DNA from: Lachnospiraceae bacterium
Lineage (GTDB): Bacteria > Bacillota > Clostridia > Lachnospirales > Lachnospiraceae
NCBI GenBank assembly: GCA_014804425.1
Contig: JAAUZV010000004.1
Coordinates: forward strand, 1 to 64,000
Length of the DNA stretch: 64,000 nucleotides
Direction of reading: 5' to 3'
The notes beneath the pieces are model-generated. The model saw only the letters and a list, made by a program, of their open reading frames with translations, had not been told where the DNA came from and did no database searches. The position numbers and the translations under genes were made by a program. Shown here piece by piece: positions 7,546-15,725 of this stretch. Position 1 is the stretch's first letter, and the number at the start of each line of letters is the position of its first letter.

Positions 7546-8309
7546 TGTAAAGTTAATCGAAAGAACCAGTCAGGGAACGCAGCTTACCGCCGCCGGGCGT
7601 TCCTTTTACAAGGACGCAAAGAAAATCATAAAGCAGTCAGAACAAGCGATATCCCGTACCCGCCAGATTGCCAAGAATGATAAACAGGCAATCCGGATTG
7701 GAACATCTATCCTCCGTCCATGTAAAATGCTGGTAGATTTATGGTCGGAGCTTGATGACGGTACGCTGCCTGTCACGATCCGTATTGTACCTTTTGACGA
7801 TAATCCGGCAAGTATGGAAAAAATGTTAGAAACGCTTGGCAAAGAAATAGATTGTTTTGTCGGTCCCTGTGATTCCCTCACACGGAAAGAGAAATATAAT
7901 ATCCTTGTGTTAAAACAGGGGGACATGCTGTATTGCCGTTCCACGAAAGCATAGATTAGCAAAAAAAGAAAAACTGCAATGGAGCGATCTGGACGGAGAA
8001 AATCTTATGCTTGTAAAACGGGGCGATTCTCCTGAACTGGACAGATTGCGTGATGAAATCGAAACAAAACACCCTAATATCAGCATTTTGGATATATCGC
8101 ATTTTTATGACACGAATGTATTTAATGAATGTGAGCAGACAGGGTGTATCATGGAAACCTTGGATATCTGGAAAGATGTCCACCCGTCCATCGTTACGAT
8201 CCCTATGGAGTGGGAATATAAAACATATTATGGAATTGTATATGCAAAGCAACCATCTGAACCAATGCAGGAATTTATCAATATTATTCAAAACACTTTG
8301 GACGAATAA
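7541..8309 (+). pseudogene. LysR family regulator, 5'-truncated and frameshifted
   Basis: The plus strand from about 7541 reads VGVKLIERTSQG, then LTAAGRSFYKDAKKI, the end of a LysR helix-turn-helix and linker, then the substrate-binding domain (IRIGTSILRPCKMLVDLW to IDCFVGPCDS). Near 7940 the frame shifts: the first frame stops at 7954, and the second continues AVPRKHRLAKKEKLQW to MQEFINIIQNTLDE, ending at 8309. The first 40 or so residues, including most of the DNA-binding helices, are missing. LysR genes are often divergent from the gene they control, here the flavoprotein at 7213, and one deletion seems to have removed both 5' ends. Confidence 0.75.
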
Positions 8310-8440
8310 AGTCAGGATTATCGGCTTAACCGACAGCCTGCTCTTCTCCTTTCAGGGGCTTTTTCAGTGCTTCCTTATTCCGGCGTAGTCCTATGGGACT
8401 TGCTGGTTTGCTTTGATTTCTGTTATCTAAAGATATACCC

Positions 8441-8468
8441 TCCCCCTGCATAGCAGGGGGGATTTTTT
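8441..8468 (+). terminator. Strong rho-independent terminator
   Basis: CCCCCTGC-ATA-GCAGGGGG (8442-8460) followed by GATTTTTT: an eight-pair GC-rich stem, tight loop and T-run on the plus strand, about 130 bases after the LysR remnant. Confidence 0.8.
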
Positions 8469-8486
8469 ACTGTGACGCAATTAAAA

Positions 8487-8518
8487 TGCGGTGGTTCTAT
8501 TTAGAAAAAACCACCGCA
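8487..8518 (-). terminator. Hairpin downstream of the MATE gene
   Basis: TGCGGTGGTT (8487-8496) and AACCACCGCA (8509-8518) form a perfect ten-pair stem with a 12-base loop. It lies 57 bases past the MATE stop on the minus strand and is followed there by TTTTAATT, a modest terminator tail. Confidence 0.55.
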
Positions 8519-8574
8519 TAACAACATATTTAGCCCACATAAATATCTGTGTTAAAAGCAGTTCAAAGTTACAA

Positions 8575-9951
8575 TTATTCCTCTTTTGGGGAACTACTAA
8601 TGGCTTCTGTCTTTTTCAATTCTTTATGAAGATGTATAGCCATAAATATAGTAATGCTAGCCGAAAGTACATCCGCAATTGGTTGAGCATAAAGTATTCC
8701 ATTCATTCCCCAAACTATCGGCAGGAACAAAATCACCGGAACAAAACATATCCCTTGTCTACATGTTCCTAGAACGAAACCGGCAGTTCCTTTTCCAAGT
8801 GCAAGAAATAAAGAAGAATATACAGTATAAAATCCGAATAAGAAAAATGATAGACCATTTGCCATAAGAGATTTTGTTCCAGCAGATAGCATCTCTGCAT
8901 TTCCATTTGCAAACTGTGAAATAATTTGTTCTGGAAATATAATCATCAGCAAGCCTACAACTACACAAAAACAAGTTGACCATAAGATTGATGTTTTGAT
9001 TGCTTCACGCAGACGAGCAAAATTCTTTGCTCCATAGCTAAAACCGGCAATCGGCTGAAAACCTTTTAAAAAACCAAACACTACAAGAGTTCCCATAGAT
9101 GTAATCCTTGTTACCGCCCCCATTGCAGCAATAACAGCATCTCCATATCCATTTGCGGCTCTATTGATCAACGCAATCGAAAGACTTGTAAGAAGTTGGA
9201 ATGTCAGTGTTGGTACACCAATTTTCAAAATTTCTATTAATATCTGTTTTGAAGGATTGAAATTCCTCATGCTAAATGAAAAGGCACTCTTTTTGCGAAA
9301 CACATAAGCTACATATACCAATGTGGAAACCAATTGAGAAATAGCAGTAGCGATTGCAGCACCTACCACTCCCATATTAAGCACATAAATGAAAACAGGA
9401 TCTAAACCAATATTCAGTACGGCTCCTAATAATAACGCACACATTGTTGTTTTGGCTGCGCCCTCACTTGATACAATGTTATTCATCGTTACATTGAATA
9501 CATTAAAAATACAAGAAATCACATAAATTCTCGCATATGCCACCGCATAGGGCATAATAGTATCTGTTGCTCCAAGAAGAAATAGAATCGGCTTCAAAAA
9601 AATAGCAGCAAAAATGATAATTACTGCACCTATTATCACACTACTATACAATGCTGTACTTGCCACTTTGTTAGCAGTATCTTTATCCCCACGCCCTAAC
9701 AATCTTGAAAGATAAGATGCCGCACCATTACCAAACATCAATCCTAATCCGACAACTACCTGTCCCAACGGAAAAACAATGGAAATTGCTCCCATTGGAC
9801 TTTCTCCCAAACCTCCTACGAAATAAGCATCCACAAGATTATAAAGGGCATTTATTAACATACCTATCATAATCGGGACACCAAGAGCCATAAGTGCTTT
9901 TGGTATAGGTGCATTTCCCAACAGTTCCATTTTGTTGTTACTATCATTCAT
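8575..9951 (-). CDS. MATE family efflux transporter
   Basis: 458 residues; ATG at 9951 after AAAGGAG. About twelve membrane spans in two homologous halves; the first half contains the MATE-like PIMIGMLINALYNLVDAYFVG, with further family segments around GNGAASYLSRLLGRGD. MATE proteins export drugs or metabolites in exchange for Na+ or H+. Its promoter overlaps operators shared with the divergent PadR gene at 10175, an arrangement usual for ligand-inducible drug exporters. The substrate cannot be read from the sequence. The length is normal and the gene looks intact. Confidence 0.9.
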   Translation of the reverse strand: MNDSNNKMELLGNAPIPKALMALGVPIMIGMLINALYNLVDAYFVGGLGESPMGAISIVFPLGQVVVGLGLMFGNGAASYLSRLLGRGDKDTANKVASTALYSSVIIGAVIIIFAAIFLKPILFLLGATDTIMPYAVAYARIYVISCIFNVFNVTMNNIVSSEGAAKTTMCALLLGAVLNIGLDPVFIYVLNMGVVGAAIATAISQLVSTLVYVAYVFRKKSAFSFSMRNFNPSKQILIEILKIGVPTLTFQLLTSLSIALINRAANGYGDAVIAAMGAVTRITSMGTLVVFGFLKGFQPIAGFSYGAKNFARLREAIKTSILWSTCFCVVVGLLMIIFPEQIISQFANGNAEMLSAGTKSLMANGLSFFLFGFYTVYSSLFLALGKGTAGFVLGTCRQGICFVPVILFLPIVWGMNGILYAQPIADVLSASITIFMAIHLHKELKKTEAISSSPKEE

Positions 9952-9990
9952 TGTAAATACTCCTTTCCTCGTTGCAATATTTTATAGTAG

Positions 9991-10115
9991 TATAAATTAT
10001 AGTATTATGCTGCAAGGAACAATATTACTATAATTTATAGCACTTGTCAACAAAATCTATTGAAAAATTCGCTATCCTTGACAAATAGTATAAAACTGAA
10101 TACTATAATTTACAG
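9991..10115. promoter_or_regulatory. Divergent MATE/PadR control region with three operator copies
   Basis: The palindrome CTATAATTTATAG occurs at 10028-10040, with close copies at 9991-10002 (TATAAATTATAG) and 10103-10115 (CTATAATTTACAG). On the minus strand TTGACA (10050-10045), a 17-base spacer and TAATAT (10027-10022) form the MATE promoter, and the central operator fills the spacer exactly. On the plus strand TTGACA (10078-10083) serves padR, with the third operator over its -10. The pattern indicates repression of both genes by the PadR protein. Confidence 0.7.
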
Positions 10116-10174
10116 CATGCAAACTTAATTTTCGTGCATACAATAATCGTCTTAGAAAGAAGAGTAGCGAAAAT

Positions 10175-10699
10175 ATGGCAACAATTGATTTGATAGTGTT
10201 AGGAATGTTAAAAAAAGAACCTATGAGTGCCTATGACATCCAAAAACTTGTAGAATATAGAAATATATCAAAATGGGTAAAAATCAGTACACCTTCAATT
10301 TACAAAAAAGCAATACAGTTAGAAGAAAAAGGCTTCATTAAAGCAGATATTGTCAAAGAAGGTAAAATGCCAGAAAAGGCAGTCTATTCCCTAACAAAAA
10401 CGGGAGAAAAAGAATTTGAACGGCTTATGTCAGAAATTTCTACTAAGCCTATCCATATTTTTTTGGATTTCAATGCCGTAATTGTAAACATAGATAGTCT
10501 ACCACCAGACAATCAAAAATCATGTATTGAAAATATTGAACAAAATATAAGTACATTAAAATCATATTTATACGAAAATCTCCGCATAAAAGAAAATGTA
10601 CCGGAAATTCCTGAAACAGGTATTGCAGTTTTACAACAACAAATTGTCCTTGCGGAAGCAATTGAAAAATGGATTGCCTCAATTAAAGTAAATTTCTGA
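10175..10699 (+). CDS. PadR family transcriptional regulator
   Basis: 174 residues. The N-terminal winged helix is recognisable: MATIDLIVLGMLKKEPMSAY, YDIQKLVEYRNISKWVKIS, then a wing with PEKAVYSLTKTGEKEF. A C-terminal helical dimerisation arm follows (ENIEQNISTLKSYL). PadR proteins repress drug-efflux or phenolic-acid genes and are released by the drug itself. It faces the MATE exporter across three copies of an AT-rich palindrome and probably represses both. The ribosome binding site is a weak AGAAGAG. Confidence 0.88.
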   Translation: MATIDLIVLGMLKKEPMSAYDIQKLVEYRNISKWVKISTPSIYKKAIQLEEKGFIKADIVKEGKMPEKAVYSLTKTGEKEFERLMSEISTKPIHIFLDFNAVIVNIDSLPPDNQKSCIENIEQNISTLKSYLYENLRIKENVPEIPETGIAVLQQQIVLAEAIEKWIASIKVNF

Positions 10700-10919
10700 A
10701 AAAACTTAGTGATATTAAGATTTCTTGCTAATCAAGAGACAAAAGTTCCAGATATAAATCCTCCTGCACTCTTTTATATTTATCTAAAGGGAATTAACAA
10801 AATCACACCGTGGAGATGTCGTTTACGCCAGAATTCCACTCATTCTATCTTTTTATCTAAATCATGACAGAAAAGCCCTACATCGTATGCAGAGCCTATC
10901 TAATCTTAGCACTACTTTA

Positions 10920-11025
10920 AATTGGGTAGACAGTGTCTATTCAATTCATATCATTTTATCTTCCTAGATTCCATTATATTAGTAAATTTATGCATTTCTT
11001 TTTTGTCATTTCAAGATGCTGGTGT
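10920..11025. repeat. Dispersed hairpin element, copy A
   Basis: AATTGGGTAGACA (10920-10932) pairs with TGTCTATTCAATT (10934-10946) with two G-T pairs, followed by CATATCATTTTATC and, from about 11009, CATTTCAAGATGCTG. The same hairpin core recurs near 21.05 kb and 49.03 kb, and the tail recurs near 2.04 kb and 35.02 kb. The rest of the gap 10700-11086 shows no gene that I can support. Confidence 0.5.
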
Positions 11026-11086
11026 GTTACCTTATGACACTTGCGCATTATAGCAAGGATTGTTTTTAAGTAATGATTTCACAAAT

Positions 11087-11575
11087 TTAAGCATCCTTAT
11101 CTCCCTCCGTTCTGTCGTGAAACTGCTCAAACATCGACTTTAACTTTTCCAAAAAAGGAAATCTCAGGTTTCTGACATTATCCAAAAGGCTAATGCCCTC
11201 ATTGAAAATGTAAAAGAAGATGATCGCCGTACGCAACACCAACACGTTCTCGATAACCTGAATATCAACGATTTTGACAATAACGACGAGCATGAAGATC
11301 AACACTTTCATAAAAAAGCTCTTGAATCTAACCTCACTTGATTTTTCTTTTGTTGCCACAAATTTGCTCTTTATCATTATTTTTGTTTTCTTTAAATCAT
11401 CTTGTGCCGAATTCTTCCTGGGCGCCTTTTTGAGCGGGTCGATGAATTCTGATATGATTTCGGTAATCACCAAAAGAGCCTTTCTGCAGTTACATATACT
11501 TCCTCCAAGCGCTTCCATACTATCAGCTACATCGATAATTGTCTTTGACAATTTTATCACATTCACTTTTTTCAT
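11087..11575 (-). CDS. Holin-like membrane protein
   Basis: 162 residues; ATG at 11575. The C-terminal 75 residues (KVLIFMLVVIVKIVDIQ, then LRTAIIFFYIFNEGISLLDN) match the C-terminal part of the toxin-secretion/phage-lysis holin family (TcdE/UviB-like), with two hydrophobic spans and the Asn-Glu-Gly-Ile-Ser turn. The N-terminal 85 residues are charged and soluble-looking, which is unusual because family members begin with a membrane span; the protein may be a hybrid or a repurposed holin. Its ATG overlaps the previous stop (ATGA), so it is coupled to the small gene at 11572. A sigma-like factor is encoded just upstream, recalling TcdR-TcdE and UviA-UviB pairs. Confidence 0.6.
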   Translation of the reverse strand: MKKVNVIKLSKTIIDVADSMEALGGSICNCRKALLVITEIISEFIDPLKKAPRKNSAQDDLKKTKIMIKSKFVATKEKSSEVRFKSFFMKVLIFMLVVIVKIVDIQVIENVLVLRTAIIFFYIFNEGISLLDNVRNLRFPFLEKLKSMFEQFHDRTEGDKDA

Positions 11576-11820
11576 TTTTTTCCTCCATTCTTGACCTCAC
11601 TGATATCAACTGACCGAACCGTCTGTCCGAGGGATAAGAGATAAATCTGCATGAAATCACCGAATAAGCATCGGAGAAACTGTATCGGAAACTTTTTCTC
11701 CGCACCCTTCATTACTGCGATCCTGTGCCCTTCTGCATCAGTAACATTGACTGTTACTTTATGCTTTATAAAAGCACCTCTCTTTCCAATAGGAATCATT
11801 CCTTTCTGAGGTACAGGCAA
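11572..11820 (-). CDS. Small hypothetical protein coupled to the holin-like gene
   Basis: Open for 82 codons from a TTG at 11820; ATG at 11799 is the first ATG. Neither has a good ribosome binding site. AGAGAGGTG stands in the right place before an ATA codon (IKHKVTVNVTDAEGH), so the ancestral ATG may have mutated. The product is probably about 65 residues: a beta-like N-terminus, then FGDFMQIYLLSLGQTVRSVD. The stop overlaps the start of the holin-like gene by four bases. I do not recognise the family. It belongs to the sigma-like/holin cassette. Confidence 0.45.
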   Translation of the reverse strand: MPVPQKGMIPIGKRGAFIKHKVTVNVTDAEGHRIAVMKGAEKKFPIQFLRCLFGDFMQIYLLSLGQTVRSVDISEVKNGGKK

Positions 11821-11973
11821 AGAAAATGGACAAGTTTTTAACCCGACTCAAAAATTTTTTAATTTAATTGGTAGAAAATTGATCATCCAACAAGAAGAAC
11901 AAGCTAATACCTTATGTATATTTAACTTGTTGACAACATGGAACAGGGCTGGATGTTTACCCAGCCCTGATAT

Positions 11974-12510
11974 TTAATATTTTTCCAAAATGAAGGCTTT
12001 TGCTCTTGTCACAAGCTTTGACACGTTGGCGATTGAACACCCCAGCTTGTCCGCCGCTTCAGTCATGGAATACCCGTCAAGTTCGACTAGGGCAAAAGCC
12101 TGACGCTGTTTGTAGGGCATCTCATCGATGACCTCCCCCAGACGGGATATCGCAGGGTTCTCTGCGTGTGACCTGTTATAAATCTCCCGCATAAGGCCGC
12201 TGCGGTCCATGTCGGAATCCGCATCTTCAGAAAATGCATCAAGTGATAAAGTCCAGTTCTTGGGAACTTCCTCTCCGGAATGAGTTTTCTCCCACTCACG
12301 GATTATCTCCTTTTCTTCATCAGAAAGCGGCGGCTTGCAGTTCTTCCTGTTATTGTAGACCTCTGCATCATCCTGCGAGTGCAGGAATTTGATCAGTTCA
12401 GCCGTGACCTCCCCATCCGCATCTCCGGGTGCAAAAATGACCTTCTCTCCCGTGGCAAACTCATAGGTGAATGTGGTACGGTCGTTATAATTTGTCTTGC
12501 GGAATTTCAT
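11974..12510 (-). CDS. Sigma-70 region 4-type transcription factor
   Basis: 178 residues from the ATG at 12510 (AGGAAGGGAATC in front); the frame stays open 57 codons further upstream through a structured leader, but that stretch is not protein-like. Residues 125-178 are a sigma region 4 helix-turn-helix: EMPYKQRQAFALVELDGYSM, TEAADKLGCSIANVSKLVTR. The N-terminal half (TTFTYEFATGEKVIFAPGDA, SDEEKEIIREWEKTH) matches a small sigma-like family common in Lachnospiraceae mobile regions and lacks a clear region 2. It precedes the small gene and the holin-like gene on the same strand, so it may drive their expression. Confidence 0.7.
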   Translation of the reverse strand: MKFRKTNYNDRTTFTYEFATGEKVIFAPGDADGEVTAELIKFLHSQDDAEVYNNRKNCKPPLSDEEKEIIREWEKTHSGEEVPKNWTLSLDAFSEDADSDMDRSGLMREIYNRSHAENPAISRLGEVIDEMPYKQRQAFALVELDGYSMTEAADKLGCSIANVSKLVTRAKAFILEKY

Positions 12511-12542
12511 GATTCCCTTCCTTTCTGCCTGAACTTCACAGA

Positions 12543-12687
12543 AAGGACATGGGAATAAAAAAGCCGGAACACATGGAGTGATCCGACCAGAATGCCAAAA
12601 AATGAACGCATAAAGGAAAGGCTTACCCCATCGGATTGCCCCCGCATTGCTTATACGGAAACTCTCCATGTGTAATCCCATGCCCTT
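12543..12687 (-). promoter_or_regulatory. Structured leader (nested hairpins with T-run) upstream of the sigma-like gene
   Basis: Three nested inverted repeats lie in order: AAGGACATGGGA (12543-12554) with TCCCATGCCCTT (12676-12687); ACACATGGAG (12569-12578) with CTCCATGTGT (12664-12673), perfect; ATCCGA (12581-12586) with TCGGAT (12631-12636), perfect. The one mismatch of the outer helix is a G-U pair only if the minus strand is the RNA, which fits transcription toward the sigma-like gene. A run CCGGCTTTTTTATT on that strand lies between the middle and outer helices, like a terminator. I match it to no known riboswitch; an attenuator is inferred. Confidence 0.5.
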
Positions 12688-12899
12688 AAAGCGCTTACTT
12701 CAGGCCTGTGATATTATGATAATAGTTACGTTGCCGCGTTTTTATTAGCCCATAGGCAACACCTCCTTTACTGTTTTTCTAATCCCAATAATACATTCGG
12801 GCATATTTACATTAAAACTCTTTTATAGCATTGTTTTTTGCGTATTTTTATGCTATATTTATATCATCATATTTCATATGTTGTATTTGGGAGGTCACT

Positions 12900-13580
12900 A
12901 TGGCAGAACAGGATAAAAATATAGTCATTCAGCGTTTTAAAGATGTAATGGGATCATCTACGCAAAAACAATTTGCTGATAAATTACACACCACCCAAAC
13001 CACCATAAGCAAAATATTGAATGGTCTTGCTGATCCTTCACTTGCCATTTTGACGGAAATATCCAAAGATTATGGAATCTCTGTTGATTGGCTACTAGGT
13101 TTAAGTGAGGAAAAGTATATTCAAAATATCAGTGTGCATAAGCTGACATATCCATATGTCATCTCAGTATTTCGCGAACTTCTCCAAAACGGTAATATTA
13201 CTTTTGAATTGGCTGCACAAGACGAATCCGAACCTATCACTGATGTTGAATGTGATCGTTTATATGGATATAAGCATAAATGCTCGCTTGTCCTTAAAGA
13301 TGTTGTTCTTAAAGAACTTGTACGTAAAATGGATTCTGATCTTCGTATAAGTGTAAAAGCTGCCACAGCAAAAGACTCATACGATGAATTTAAGGAGATC
13401 CTTGACTGGAATGACCAATCCATCAGAGCAGGATTCGCACTTTACAACTTCGAAAACAACGAAAGTTTACTCGAAGTATATCAGCGCGCACTTGAACGTA
13501 ATACAGATATTCTTCCTGATCATCATCTTGCTGCACCCACTCTGGAAGAGTTCTTTAAAGACAAACCTGTTGTCGAATAA
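12900..13580 (+). CDS. XRE family transcriptional regulator
   Basis: 226 residues from the ATG at 12900, chosen because GGGAGGTCACT precedes it; the 23 extra codons upstream are hydrophobic and have no ribosome binding site. Residues 25-75 form a Cro/CI-type helix-turn-helix (STQKQFADKLHTTQTTISKI, LNGLADPSLAIL, YGISVDWLLGLSE). The C-terminal 150 residues are an unrecognised mainly helical sensor domain. It converges on the ImmA/IrrE-HTH gene at 13807, with a bidirectional terminator between them. A pair of XRE regulator and ImmA/IrrE protease often works as repressor and anti-repressor, but here the protease carries its own HTH. Confidence 0.75.
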   Translation: MAEQDKNIVIQRFKDVMGSSTQKQFADKLHTTQTTISKILNGLADPSLAILTEISKDYGISVDWLLGLSEEKYIQNISVHKLTYPYVISVFRELLQNGNITFELAAQDESEPITDVECDRLYGYKHKCSLVLKDVVLKELVRKMDSDLRISVKAATAKDSYDEFKEILDWNDQSIRAGFALYNFENNESLLEVYQRALERNTDILPDHHLAAPTLEEFFKDKPVVE

Positions 13581-13707
13581 AAGTTCTCTCGGCCAATCAG
13601 AACTGCTTTCATAAACCTTCTGATAAAATCATTTTTAATTGAGTTATATATTAGAGGAAAAATTTACAGAAACCCATAAAGCTAGATTTGATGTTTTTTC
13701 ATGAAAA

Positions 13708-13755
13708 ATAGGCTTTCACGAGTGCTGATACAATCAGCCAATCGTGAAAGCCTAT
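13708..13755. terminator. Bidirectional terminator between convergent genes
   Basis: ATAGGCTTTCACGA (13708-13721) and TCGTGAAAGCCTAT (13742-13755) pair perfectly over 14 bases, and the loop holds a second hairpin GCTGAT-ACA-ATCAGC. On the minus strand the stem is followed by TTTTTCAT, making it the terminator of the gene at 13807. Confidence 0.75.
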
Positions 13756-13806
13756 AAATTATGCATTTCAGAGCATAAAGTGTGACTTAATGAATTTTCA
13801 AAAAAA

Positions 13807-15714
13807 TTATGTGCATCCAGGTATTTTTATTGGAATCTTTGCCTTATTGATTTTCTCCTGCCATTGCTGCAATGTATCATCGGGATGTTCAACAATAAGC
13901 CATTCAGCAATAAAATTCTGTGGCGATGGATTATCTAAATCATATCCCGCTTTCCGCATAAAATCGCGTCCATAGTAGCGCTGAAGTTTTAGTCCATTAC
14001 ATAAAGCCAATGCAGTTCCCATTTCAACTTTTGGATTCGTAGCATTTCTATATGTACTTATACTTACTGTACTCAGATTGCTTCTCTCCGCCAGTTGTTC
14101 GTTTGTTAGTCTCTTGTGCTTCATATGATATGAAAGCGTTCCTCCAAATCCTCCCGGAATATCATTTGCCAATGCTTCGGTCATCTCCGCTGCCGCTTTT
14201 ACAATAATATTGATTTCTTTCTCTGCCTGTAGTTTATCCTGATTATTTTCATGACTCGGATCAAAAGTAGCTTCTATAAAGGTATCTGAAGATACATCTC
14301 TACAGAGAAAGCATCTGCGATAAAACGAATCACTGTAATTTTCACTCGCGCTGATTTTCCGATCAAATATAAAACAACATTTATGTACATGCTCTAATGC
14401 GTAGTCTGTAAGGATAGGAACACCCAATTCAGTAAACTGAATATACTTTGGACTATTCCAACAGACCATGCAGTTGGCATACACAATTTTCTGTGCAAAA
14501 AACAATTCTCTCAACTGTGGCGTAAGGAATATTGCCCACATTGCATTCTGCTCATCAATGACAAATGTCTGGTTTAGTTTAAGAGTCCCCTTGGGAAATG
14601 AAAATGGTGGCAAATACCTGCCATCACAGTACACCTGAACCCCCTGCGCAGAGTCATATCCTAATTCTACGACTCTCAGCTTCGCCGCAATATTAGACAC
14701 CCCGAAGAAAAGTGACAACTCATTGACGGCCTTTTCCAGAAGTTCCGCATTACGTATCAAAGGGAATTCGGCATGGAGCCTGTTCAGTGTTTCTTCAAGT
14801 TTCCGCTTGGTCATATCTGCAGGCATAAGGATTCGGGGAGCGAGCTGGTTTGCCTGCCATTCCATCCACTGCAAAGCTGACGCATCCTGCGCCATGCCCT
14901 CATATCTCTCCACGATTTCGCAGGAGATATGACTTACATTCCCATTCAGAATCTTTTGCAAGGCAAACGGCCTGCGATGCCTGTCCCAATGGACACACTC
15001 GTGGATAATGGTATTGTTTGCTGTTCCGATGTTATACATAAAATAGACATTCGGATTTATTAACATTGTCCCTGGAGATGTTGTAATCTCGTGAGGATTC
15101 GAACCAAGAATATTATCATATACGGTAACAGTCTCTTCCCCGAAATATGTCTTCCCAAATATTCCGTTCTCCAATGGAGCGTAATACATCCGCATCCCCA
15201 TTGAAGCAAGAATCTCATCAGCGGGTAAGGACATCGGCTGTAGCAAAGCTTTTGGATAATACTTTTTAAGAAAAGCCTCTGCGTGTCTTTCAATATCTTC
15301 CTCATACATATACGGGACAAGATTCTGACTTAAACTCCGATCCCGTTCATATTGACTTGGAAAATAGTCCTCTGCCCTTAATAACCTCATGCCATGGAGC
15401 GTATCGTCCAAAACTCCTGAAAAAAACACACAGTATAATTTACTCCGAAAAAAGCAGTCGTGATCCTTTCCAGCTTTACCTTCCACCTCAACCTCAGCAT
15501 CAGCTGTTACCCTGATTTCTAATTGATCATCTGAAATCGCTTTGAATGTAACACCTTCAACATGAAAGTCAATCAACTCTACCCATTTGACATAAGCGAT
15601 TTCATCATCCTCAAAAGAATCCTTTCCACGACAAACCAGACCCTTTATGGCCTCGAAAATCTCGTTATAATAATTTTCCTGCATATATTCTTTGAAGTTT
15701 TTATACTTTTTCAA
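13807..15714 (-). CDS. ImmA/IrrE-type metalloprotease with C-terminal XRE helix-turn-helix
   Basis: 635 residues from a TTG at 15714 with AGAGGG eight bases upstream. Residues 1-160 are an unrecognised N-terminal domain. Residues 160-300 hold the ImmA/IrrE zinc protease with HECVH (238-242) and a downstream Glu-rich helix (QWMEWQANQLAPRILMP). A central region contains scattered Cys residues (CMVCWNSP, CCFIFD, RRCFLCRD) that could bind a metal. Residues 540-590 form an XRE helix-turn-helix (KRLTNEQLAERSNLSTVS, ISTYRNATNP). Usual family members have HTH first and protease second; here the order is reversed and the protein is much longer. It is the last gene of a three-gene operon with a macrodomain and a DUF4268 protein. 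A stress or phage response role is inference. Confidence 0.75.
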   Translation of the reverse strand: MKKYKNFKEYMQENYYNEIFEAIKGLVCRGKDSFEDDEIAYVKWVELIDFHVEGVTFKAISDDQLEIRVTADAEVEVEGKAGKDHDCFFRSKLYCVFFSGVLDDTLHGMRLLRAEDYFPSQYERDRSLSQNLVPYMYEEDIERHAEAFLKKYYPKALLQPMSLPADEILASMGMRMYYAPLENGIFGKTYFGEETVTVYDNILGSNPHEITTSPGTMLINPNVYFMYNIGTANNTIIHECVHWDRHRRPFALQKILNGNVSHISCEIVERYEGMAQDASALQWMEWQANQLAPRILMPADMTKRKLEETLNRLHAEFPLIRNAELLEKAVNELSLFFGVSNIAAKLRVVELGYDSAQGVQVYCDGRYLPPFSFPKGTLKLNQTFVIDEQNAMWAIFLTPQLRELFFAQKIVYANCMVCWNSPKYIQFTELGVPILTDYALEHVHKCCFIFDRKISASENYSDSFYRRCFLCRDVSSDTFIEATFDPSHENNQDKLQAEKEINIIVKAAAEMTEALANDIPGGFGGTLSYHMKHKRLTNEQLAERSNLSTVSISTYRNATNPKVEMGTALALCNGLKLQRYYGRDFMRKAGYDLDNPSPQNFIAEWLIVEHPDDTLQQWQEKINKAKIPIKIPGCT

Positions 15715-15725
15715 AAGATTACCCT

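Noticed and set aside
12511-12681. 57-codon N-terminal extension of the sigma-like protein
   Set aside because: It runs through nested hairpins and a T-run, and a good ribosome binding site precedes the internal ATG at 12510.
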